From Sandaracinaceae bacterium (GTDB lineage: Bacteria; Myxococcota_A; Polyangia; Polyangiales; Houyiibacteriaceae): a stretch of DNA of 21,009 nt. This document shows positions 14,993 through 21,009 of the stretch, one piece after another. Position 1 is the stretch's first letter. Each line of letters starts with the position of its first letter. The DNA is taken from assembly GCA_012514415.1 (NCBI GenBank), contig JAAZAH010000311.1, positions 1 through 21,009 on the forward strand. The letters are read 5' to 3'. The notes beneath the pieces are model-generated. The model was not told the DNA's origin. It saw nothing but the letters and a program-made list of their open reading frames with translations, and made no database searches. A program made the translations under genes and the position numbers.

Positions 14993-15380
14993 GAGCGCAT
15001 TATGCGGTTTTATCTCGGAGGAATCTTCTTTTTGAGGGCCGGGTGGGAAGCCACGTGATCGACGCAGCAAGCTGGCCCAGCATTCGGCGGCTCCGAGAGC
15101 ACACAAGAGGCGATTCGGCAGCCCCCGCTGGGCCCTTCACCCGGAAGGAAGCCGGCGAAGCGGTCGGCATCGTCTACCTCAAAGAGCGCGACCTCATCTT
15201 CCGCATCGCTCGAGTCCGAAAGCACCGGCGCTGGATGAGCTCCCATGCAGCGGTTTTCGAGGGCGCGTTTGAGCGGCTGAAGAGGGTGTCGTGGAGGCGC
15301 TCCACGCGTCGAGCGCCAATGCAGAGCAGACTTCGGGGCCCACCATTGACAGGCATGGACTACATTCGCATGATGGAGAT
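14993..15380. other. 388-base gap between mpl and the small plus-strand gene, no confident gene
   Basis: Divergent promoter space. Both strands have open frames (15010-15246 minus, 15043-15384 plus), but neither has a ribosome site or recognisable domain and I do not call them. The minus frame has an acidic, protein-like first half. The plus frame is arginine-rich and ends in an ATGA overlap with the start at 15381. A promoter-like pair for the small gene is listed separately. Confidence 0.4.
15346..15374 (+). promoter_or_regulatory. Candidate sigma70 promoter just before the small plus-strand gene
   Basis: A perfect TTGACA (15346-15351), a 17-base spacer and CATGAT (15369-15374, four of six matches). 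Transcription would begin near 15381, the A of the proposed ATG, implying a leaderless or near-leaderless transcript. Confidence 0.4.
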
Positions 15381-15578
15381 ATGAGCGCTAACGAGAAAAA
15401 GAAGGGTAAACCCCTCGCCGAGCGCCTCCAAGACGGGATCAAAGACGTCAAAGACGCCATCCAAGACGCGGTCGAGTCCTTCGTCGAGGATTTCGCTGAG
15501 CTACTCGCGCCCGAGCCCGCACTCGTGCCCGTCCCCATCCCGAAGGGACCGGCTCAGAGGCCGCCGCGGCGCCGCTGA
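15381..15578 (+). CDS. Small unknown protein with amphipathic helix and proline-rich basic tail
   Basis: A 65-residue protein I do not recognise. After a lysine-rich N-terminus (NEKKKGKP) comes one amphipathic helical stretch with alternating charge (GIKDVKDAIQDAVESFVEDF, about 19-38), then LLAPEPALVPVPIPKGPAQRPP and a basic C-terminus. No signal peptide, transmembrane helix or cysteine is present. The ATG at 15381 has GGAG only two bases upstream. A longer frame from 15291 would add 30 residues of poorer composition. The periodic KDVKDAIQDAVESF pattern supports this strand over the serine-rich opposite frame. It converges on the DUF1844 gene. Confidence 0.55.
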   Translation: MSANEKKKGKPLAERLQDGIKDVKDAIQDAVESFVEDFAELLAPEPALVPVPIPKGPAQRPPRRR

Positions 15579-15580
15579 GA

Positions 15581-15609
15581 GGCGTCTCATTCAGACGGCG
15601 TCTCATTCA
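15581..15609. repeat. 13-base direct repeat, two copies 16 bases apart
   Basis: GGCGTCTCATTCA occurs at 15581-15593 and 15597-15609, separated by three bases, right after the small gene. The second copy follows AGA and makes AGACG-G-CGTCT. Function unknown. Confidence 0.7.
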
Positions 15610-15634
15610 CGCGGAGTCCTCGCCCCCATCATCC

Positions 15635-15657
15635 AGCGAGCGGTCTAGCCGCGCGCT
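15635..15657. terminator. Hairpin enclosing the DUF1844 stop codon, weak terminator candidate
   Basis: AGCG-A-GCGG, loop TCTAG, CCGC-G-CGCT: eight pairs with one internal mismatch. The loop contains the DUF1844 stop (TAG on the minus strand). It lies where two converging genes end. There is no T-tract. Confidence 0.25.
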
Positions 15658-15905
15658 TCGGCGTATTTGAGGCGAAGCTCGTAGAGTACTCCGCTTAGGA
15701 GGCGCTCCTCTTCGCCCGTGAGATTGCCTTTCGTCTTCTCGTCAAGAATCAGGAGAAGCTCGATGGTTTGACGCGCGAGCGGGAGGTTCGGCGCATCACG
15801 CTTTCCGTCCTCCCCCTCGATCTCGCCGAGGTGCATCAAGGCCGACGTGCTCAAGGAGAGCACGAGCATATTGAAGTCGATCGGCGGCGCGTCTTCTTCA
15901 CTCAT
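15645..15905 (-). CDS. DUF1844 family protein
   Basis: An 86-residue cytosolic helical protein with the DUF1844 pattern: an N-terminal DFNMLVLSLSTSALMHLGEI helix, a linker with NLPLARQTIELLLILDEKTKGNLT, and a final helix with LLSGVLYELRLKYAEA. The family is widespread in Myxococcota, Deltaproteobacteria and some other phyla, and its function is unknown. Its ATG overlaps the stop of the preceding small acidic protein (ATGA). It is the last gene of the TamB/Omp85 transcript. Confidence 0.88.
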   Translation of the reverse strand: MSEEDAPPIDFNMLVLSLSTSALMHLGEIEGEDGKRDAPNLPLARQTIELLLILDEKTKGNLTGEEERLLSGVLYELRLKYAEARG

Positions 15906-16117
15906 GCTTCTCTGCCCGCTTCCTCTTTCGTCTCGGCGTCGGCCTGGGCCTCAGCCTCTTCCTCGGGCTCGGCCGTATAGTCGACGAAGTCGGCATTGTC
16001 CGCTGCGTTCGCGAGAGAGCTCAGGTGCTTTTCCAGGGTCTCGTGATCGAGCAGACCCTTTCGGAGATTGCGCTCAAGCACACGCGTGTCGAAGAGAAGA
16101 TCTTTGTTCAAGGCCAT
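15902..16117 (-). CDS. Small acidic protein, unknown function
   Basis: A 71-residue protein. The N-terminal half is an ordered-looking basic helix (DTRVLERNLRKGLLDHETLEKHLSSL), reminiscent of small conserved proteins near DUF1844 genes in myxobacteria-like genomes, though I cannot name a family. The C-terminal half is a disordered Glu/Ala tail (EPEEEAEAQADAETKEEA). The ATG at 16117 removes 97 upstream residues of low-complexity Ser/Arg sequence that overlap the Omp85 coding end and look like shadow translation. It lies 40 bases after the Omp85 stop and is ATGA-coupled to DUF1844. Confidence 0.7.
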   Translation of the reverse strand: MALNKDLLFDTRVLERNLRKGLLDHETLEKHLSSLANAADNADFVDYTAEPEEEAEAQADAETKEEAGREA

Positions 16118-16157
16118 GGCGGCATTTTGCTCAAAAATCGCGTGGGAGTCCAGCTGT

Positions 16158-19100
16158 CTAAAAGAGCCCGATGGTAAAGGAGAAAGCACCGAAGCTTTCG
16201 CGGAGGACGCGACGGCTTGGCTGGTTGTAAAGGATGTTGAAGCCGTAATCGAGCGCGATAGGGCCAATCGGCGTCTCGAGCCGTATTCCAAGCCCGATCG
16301 AGGGGCGAAGCTTGAGGGGGTTAAGAGCGGTGGGATCGCTCCAGAGGTTGCCGAACTCGGTAAAGATCCCACCGGCAATCGATGAATAGATCGGGAAGCG
16401 GAGCTCACCCCGAAGGAGCAGGTAGGTATTGCCGCCTTGGTTGACGACGTGGCTCACCTCATCGCCGAGTTCCGCCGCGACCTCGGCCACGTCTTGTGGT
16501 GTCATCGCATCTTGGTGAAACGCGCGCATTGTATCCACGCCGCCCATGAAGAAGCGACGGTTCGGATACGTCTCGGAGTCTTTCGAGAGCGCGATCACGC
16601 GACCATATTGACCCTGAAGGGCGAAGACGACGCGCTCTTTGATCGGGATATAGCCGGTGCCGCGAAGCGAGACCGAAAGATGATGGCTGAAAAAGCGATC
16701 CTCGCTCCCATCGGGACGGACGACGGGCGAAGAGAGAAAGGTCCGGGCCCATTCGACGGTGGCGACGCCATGGAAGCCACGCCGAGGGTTGAAGACATTG
16801 TCTCGGAGATCGATGGTGGCGCCCGTCTTGAGCGCCATCAGGTTCGTTTGCCCCTCCGGTACGCGTAGGAGGCGTTGAAGCCGAGGGTTCGTCTGCACCT
16901 GCTCGCTCTCTAGAAGGTCTTGATATTCATTGTCCGGATCGAAAATCTGGATGCGGTTATTTTCGACCGCGGGCGTGAAGAAGAGCGAGTGGGTGCGCGT
17001 CTTCCTCCGTGTGATCGTCAAATCGAAACGGTTCTGGTCGAGCCCGAAGGTGAGCTCGTTGTCGCGGACGTGCATCACGTTGAGCGAGGTTCGGACATAG
17101 GGTAGCTTCGCGAACTCGGGGAACATCAAGCCGAAGCCGATCCAGCGCTCGAGCCGATCGCGAACCGGAAGACTCTCGAGGTTGGCCTTCCGCTGCTCGT
17201 TAAGAAAGAGAAACTGTGCCGCGAGCTGAACGTGCAAAGAGAGGGCGATCGCCCGACCTCCGGTGTTTCGGATGCCGTATTCAAATCCGGTCCGTATGCC
17301 CTCCGCGGTTGAGATCCCGCCCCGCACATCGAGGAATTGGTTTTTATGCTCGGCGACGTTGACCTCGACGATTTTCACTCGCTCCGGGAGCTCGGGATCT
17401 TTGATTGAGATTGCGACGCTCCGAAAGACCCCGAGCGCCATCAGCCGCTCTTGGGTTCGGCGTGCGACCGAGGGCCGATAGGCTTCGCCGACCTCAAGGA
17501 GGATAAGATCGCGGATGAGGCTTGTCCGAGTTCGCTCGGCGCCGTGGATCTCGATGCCTCCCACGCGGACGGCAAAGCGTTCGCGGATGACGATATCGAG
17601 GTTGGCTCGGGTTTCATCCTCCGAAAGCGCGATGCTCCCCTCGACGAGCGCGAAGAGATAGCCGCGCTCGGCGTAGGCGTCGACGAGACGCTTTCGTGCC
17701 GCTTCGAAGATGCCTCGGCTGAAGGGCATCCCCGCCTCGAGGTCGAGCAGTTCCGCGACCTCCGCAGTCGTGAAGAGCTCATTGCCCTCGATGCTTAGGC
17801 GAAAGAGATGAGTGCGCGGTCCCTCGTCAACCGGGATGACGACATGGACGCCATCGTCGACCTCTTCGAACTGAACGGGGCCGACCACAGCCCGCCCGAA
17901 ACCCGCCGCGGCGTAGAGCTCTTGGATGTGCTCGATCGCTTCTTGATACGCGGGTCGATAGAGCACATCGCGCGGATGCGGAAGGCGCTCTTCGCTCTCA
18001 TCGTAGTTCGGGCGCTCCCTCCCCTCGAGGAGGTTGGCGAGCGAACGCGGCGAGACGGGATCGGCGAGGAGGCGCGTGGCGGTCGCTTCCTCCACATAGC
18101 TCTCGATCTGATTCTGAAGGACTTTTTCGCTGAAGTGTTCTGCCCCCGGAAATGAGATGGCGACCTTCTGCCTTGGACGCCCGCGATCGATATCGACGAT
18201 GATGCGCGCATGCTCCTCATCGATGCGAACCCGGCGCAGTTTCACCTTCGCGTCGGGATATCCGCTTCGGTGAAAGCGATCGATGACTCGCTGCTCCATG
18301 GCGAGGAGTACGGCCGCCGAGAGCGGATCGTCGGTCGGTGCCAGCGCATCGAGGATCTCATCGCGTGTGATCGGACCGTTGCCGCGGATCAGGATGTCGT
18401 AGCGATCGCCGAGCCGAACTTTGAGGTAGACTGCCGCCTTCGGTGGATCGCGAAGGATGCGCGCGAGTTCAAATTTGGCCGTGAGATAGCCTCGCTCCCT
18501 CGCTTCGATCTCAGCCTCCTTGATGCTCGACTCGATATGCGCAAGGTCGACCGTGTCGCCCTCCTTAAAGCCGAGGACGCGCTTTGAGCGAAGGGCGGGC
18601 GGGAGCGGATCGCCCTCAACGATGATGGTGGCGATGCGCGTTGGCTCCTTCTCTTCGATCAGCACGCGAACCACTTCCGCACCCGGGGTATCGGTGATGC
18701 GCGTTTCGATCTTTACGTCCGCATCGTCGTATCCAAGCGACTGGTATTGGTGAAGGATTTGCCCTCGAAGCTGCGCGAGGCGCGCCTCGTCAAAATCATC
18801 GTCCTCAAAGAAGAGCGTCGTGCGTTGGATCTCTTCGTCGCTCAGCTTTTTATTCCCAATGATGTCGATCCGAGCGACGTGCCGTCGCGGAACGAGGCGC
18901 GCGATGAGGCCGATGCCGTCGTCGACGGGCTGATAGAGCAGCTGAATATCGGCCCATCGGCCCGTGTCGAGGAGGCGCTCAATCGTATCGCGGAGGAGGG
19001 CCCGATCGAAGATTGCTCCGATGGGAACTCCCAGCTCCCTCGGGGTGAGCGTGCGCCGTGCGCTCGCGTCGGCGTCAATCTCGATCTCAATCGAGGCAAT

Positions 19101-19199
19101 CGGACGCCCCAGGAATTCCGGCGGAATTTCCGCGCGGGCCCGAGACGGTGCGAGAAAAAACGAGACGGCAACAAGCCCTATGAGCGCGATGAGTCTCAT
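16158..19199 (-). CDS. Omp85/BamA-TamA family outer membrane protein with about seven POTRA repeats
   Basis: A 1013-residue outer-membrane assembly protein, longer than E. coli BamA (about 800) or TamA (about 580). Residues 1-23 form a signal peptide ending ARA. POTRA-like repeats run at about 34-106, 106-185, 187-265, 266-341, 342-461, 462-540 and 541-618. The fifth has an extra charged insertion around 370-415. The barrel begins near 620: NPRRGFHG (804-811), a loop-6 motif MRAF (891-894, where VRGF is usual, Arg kept), GIRLETPIGPIALDYGF, and a C-terminal Phe as outer-membrane beta-signal. ATG 19199 gives an ATGA overlap with tamB; a GTG at 19217 would add six residues before the signal. Adjacency to tamB suggests a TAM-like pair; being the sole BamA is an alternative. 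Confidence 0.93.
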   Translation of the reverse strand: MRLIALIGLVAVSFFLAPSRARAEIPPEFLGRPIASIEIEIDADASARRTLTPRELGVPIGAIFDRALLRDTIERLLDTGRWADIQLLYQPVDDGIGLIARLVPRRHVARIDIIGNKKLSDEEIQRTTLFFEDDDFDEARLAQLRGQILHQYQSLGYDDADVKIETRITDTPGAEVVRVLIEEKEPTRIATIIVEGDPLPPALRSKRVLGFKEGDTVDLAHIESSIKEAEIEARERGYLTAKFELARILRDPPKAAVYLKVRLGDRYDILIRGNGPITRDEILDALAPTDDPLSAAVLLAMEQRVIDRFHRSGYPDAKVKLRRVRIDEEHARIIVDIDRGRPRQKVAISFPGAEHFSEKVLQNQIESYVEEATATRLLADPVSPRSLANLLEGRERPNYDESEERLPHPRDVLYRPAYQEAIEHIQELYAAAGFGRAVVGPVQFEEVDDGVHVVIPVDEGPRTHLFRLSIEGNELFTTAEVAELLDLEAGMPFSRGIFEAARKRLVDAYAERGYLFALVEGSIALSEDETRANLDIVIRERFAVRVGGIEIHGAERTRTSLIRDLILLEVGEAYRPSVARRTQERLMALGVFRSVAISIKDPELPERVKIVEVNVAEHKNQFLDVRGGISTAEGIRTGFEYGIRNTGGRAIALSLHVQLAAQFLFLNEQRKANLESLPVRDRLERWIGFGLMFPEFAKLPYVRTSLNVMHVRDNELTFGLDQNRFDLTITRRKTRTHSLFFTPAVENNRIQIFDPDNEYQDLLESEQVQTNPRLQRLLRVPEGQTNLMALKTGATIDLRDNVFNPRRGFHGVATVEWARTFLSSPVVRPDGSEDRFFSHHLSVSLRGTGYIPIKERVVFALQGQYGRVIALSKDSETYPNRRFFMGGVDTMRAFHQDAMTPQDVAEVAAELGDEVSHVVNQGGNTYLLLRGELRFPIYSSIAGGIFTEFGNLWSDPTALNPLKLRPSIGLGIRLETPIGPIALDYGFNILYNQPSRRVLRESFGAFSFTIGLF

Positions 19200-21009
19200 T
19201 CGAATTCGAGCCGCCACCGAATATCGACGCCGATATTTCCAAAACTCGACGCGCTCTCGCGATCGATATTGTCGTATTGAAGCTCAAGGCTCGTCTGTTC
19301 ACCGAGTCGCCACTGCGCCGCCGCTCTCACATCGCGAGTCTCGCTTGCGAGGCCCGTCGAGGCACGAAGCCGGATTCGATCGGTCAGCCGCTTCGAGATC
19401 GTGACTTGGGGCTCGGGACGATTCGTGACCGGATGATATGCCGTGGTGAGGCTGATGTCGTCCACGACGCCGAGCGCGTTGGTGAGCTCATCGTCGACGC
19501 CGGTTACGGCCGAGAGGGCCTCGAGCGCTGCACCGCTGAGCGCGTCCGCTTGAACGTTCTGCGCCTCGGCCCCGGTCATGCCGATCGTGAGTAGCAAGGC
19601 GATGTCTTGTTGGGTGAGGCTCGGCTCACTTGTTGCGTCGAGCTGAAAGGCGTCCATCGTGCCGTGCGCTCGGAGAGCGATTCTCCACATCGGCCCCGCG
19701 ATGTCCGCGCGGATGATTTGTGTCGTCGCTGTGATGTCGAAACGGGGATTGATCTGCTCGGAAGAGGCGAAAACGAGAATGCCATCGCGCACGACGAAAT
19801 CCGAATTTCGGAAGCGGATCGAACCACGTGAGATGCGGAGATTGCCAATCGCTCCGGGGCGCGCGTCCGAGCCGACGATCCGAAAGCCCTCTCTCTGCTC
19901 ATCGACGACAATGTCGACGTCGGCGACGTTATTTCGTATCTCGGCGGGGCGCTTCATCCGGAGTTCGAGATCGAGGTTTACATACTCCTCGCGCATATAG
20001 GCATCGTCGACGCTCTCGCGACGTGGCTTATTGAGCTCGCCGATGGTGGGCGAGAGGTTCATCGCCTTGGTGTAGCGAAGCCGCTCAAGCTCTACGATTC
20101 CTTCGAGGGTGGGAAGGCGCTCACCGCGTTCGTAGCGGAGACGTACGTCGCCGCCGAGAGCGAGCTGGAGTCCATCGGCAGGCGAGAGGGAGACTTCTTG
20201 AAAGTTGGCCTCGATCGTATAGCGGCGGATCGCGAGATTCTGAACGTCGACGCGCCCACTGAGCTTCGCCATCCCGCCGCCGACGCGTGCTTGTACCCCA
20301 TCGAGCGTGAGTCTTCGTCCGTCGAAGAGGAGCGCGCCTTCGAGACCGCGTACCGGGACCGGGAGATCACGCGCGAAGAAGGAGATATCACCAAGACGAA
20401 TGGCTCCTTGGATGGTTGGATCGTCGAGGGGACCGCCGATGGATGCGTTCACCGTGAGTGTGCCCGCGCTCCCGCGGACTAGCGGCGTGATGGTCCCGAG
20501 GGCTTCGACATCGAGCTTTCCCTCAAGTTCAAAAGCGAGGCGTTCAGGACGGCCGCGCCCACGCAGCTCGAAGCTGCCTCCATCGCCGATCAGCCGAGCA
20601 TTCTTCACAACAGCTTCACCGCGCGACAGATCGACTTCGAGCGCCTCCTGATTCCAGATGCGCATCCCCTCGATCGATGCGCTCAGCTGAGTGATCGTGA
20701 GCGCGCCACTCAGCCCTTCGCGTCCGCTCAGCCCGCCGCCCGTGAGCCTGAGCGATCCGCTCAGGGTTCCTTCACCAATCGATTTTCCTTCGCTCTTTGG
20801 GAGGAAGGGGGCGAGACGAAAATCTTTGGCGAGGATCGTGCCGCGCAGTGGAGTCGAGTCGGCCCAACCGATCGCGAGATCGACCGCGACACTTCCGCCG
20901 AAGGCATCCCCGCAAAAGATCCAAGCCATGGGCGGGTTCGGCGGGCGCTTCCCGTCTGCAGTCGGCACACGCGTGCGGCTCCAGCGTGCATCGGCGAGAC
21001 CTCGATATC
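19196..21009 (-). CDS. tamB: TamB (translocation/assembly module), C-terminal part, 5' end beyond window
   Basis: The frame is open to the right edge; 603 residues are visible (the GTG at 20968 is internal). Repetitive beta-strand sequence of AsmA/TamB type (for example GPLDDPTIQGAIRLGD, LRISRGSIRFRNSDF, then GILVFASSEQINPRFDITA) leads into the TamB_C (DUF490) domain. That includes PSLTQQDIALLLTIGM, VTISKRLTDRIRLRAS and LELQYDNID before the final WRLEFE. TamB is an inner-membrane-anchored periplasmic bridge that works with an Omp85 partner in envelope assembly and phospholipid transport. Here the Omp85 gene follows with an ATGA overlap, the reverse of the E. coli tamA-tamB order. The N-terminal anchor lies outside the window. 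Confidence 0.92.
   Translation of the reverse strand, partial: YRGLADARWSRTRVPTADGKRPPNPPMAWIFCGDAFGGSVAVDLAIGWADSTPLRGTILAKDFRLAPFLPKSEGKSIGEGTLSGSLRLTGGGLSGREGLSGALTITQLSASIEGMRIWNQEALEVDLSRGEAVVKNARLIGDGGSFELRGRGRPERLAFELEGKLDVEALGTITPLVRGSAGTLTVNASIGGPLDDPTIQGAIRLGDISFFARDLPVPVRGLEGALLFDGRRLTLDGVQARVGGGMAKLSGRVDVQNLAIRRYTIEANFQEVSLSPADGLQLALGGDVRLRYERGERLPTLEGIVELERLRYTKAMNLSPTIGELNKPRRESVDDAYMREEYVNLDLELRMKRPAEIRNNVADVDIVVDEQREGFRIVGSDARPGAIGNLRISRGSIRFRNSDFVVRDGILVFASSEQINPRFDITATTQIIRADIAGPMWRIALRAHGTMDAFQLDATSEPSLTQQDIALLLTIGMTGAEAQNVQADALSGAALEALSAVTGVDDELTNALGVVDDISLTTAYHPVTNRPEPQVTISKRLTDRIRLRASTGLASETRDVRAAAQWRLGEQTSLELQYDNIDRESASSFGNIGVDIRWRLEFE

Noticed and set aside
14993..15106. 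Longer mpl start at 15106
   Set aside because: It would add 38 residues with no similarity to the Mur N-terminal domain, which begins normally after 14992.
15010..15246. Minus-strand frame of 78 codons before mpl
   Set aside because: The first half looks protein-like and it ends 18 bases before the mpl ATG. It has no ribosome site or recognisable family, and the Cys/Pro-rich second half resembles noncoding DNA. Left open, not called.
15043..15384. Plus-strand frame of 113 codons ending in ATGA with the small gene
   Set aside because: Arg-rich composition and no domain; the overlap can be chance in such DNA.
16118..16408. Longer form of the small acidic protein starting at 16408
   Set aside because: The extra 97 residues overlap the Omp85 coding end antiphase and are Ser/Arg-rich shadow sequence.

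Overview
The window holds most of an aryl-polyene-type (xanthomonadin/flexirubin-like) type II polyketide gene cluster. Next to it is a cell-envelope neighbourhood: a murein peptide ligase, an Omp85 protein with TamB, and small conserved proteins. The DNA is GC-rich and densely coded. TamB followed by an unusually long Omp85 protein, a small acidic protein and a DUF1844 protein, all on one strand, suggests a Gram-negative bacterium of the Myxococcota/'Deltaproteobacteria' type. That taxonomic call is inference from gene content only. Layout, left to right: (1) 1-5067, minus strand, one operon read right to left: PlsC-type acyltransferase, acyl carrier protein, COG4648-type membrane protein, AMP-ligase fused to a dehydratase, family 2 glycosyltransferase, and an LpxL-like acyltransferase cut by the left edge. 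(2) 5068-6104, a regulatory junction containing a CBS-domain gene on the plus strand. (3) 6105-10502, plus strand, a tightly coupled operon: ketoreductase, halogenase-like flavoprotein, ketosynthase, chain-length-factor-like partner, hotdog dehydratase. It is closed by a strong hairpin at 10522-10553. (4) 10556-14992, minus strand: mpl, then a second halogenase-like flavoprotein, then an O-methyltransferase. (5) 14993-15578, a 388-base gap and a small unknown plus-strand gene. (6) 15645-21009, minus strand: TamB (cut by the right edge), seven-POTRA Omp85 protein, small acidic protein, DUF1844 protein. Proposed joint action (inference): the AMP-ligase loads an aryl acid onto the ACP. KS plus CLF extend it. 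The ketoreductase and two dehydratase domains leave a conjugated polyene without full reduction. The acyltransferases and glycosyltransferase attach the product to a membrane lipid. The two flavoproteins and the methyltransferase tailor it, plausibly by halogenation or oxidation and O-methylation. Components usual in such clusters but not seen here are a starter-acid enzyme, a second ACP, a thioesterase, a LolA-like carrier and an MMPL exporter. The left operon runs off the window, so they may lie beyond base 1. Nearly all intra-operon junctions are four-base ATGA (once TTGA) overlaps, and I used these to choose several starts. I saw no tRNA, rRNA, CRISPR array, insertion sequence or phage gene.
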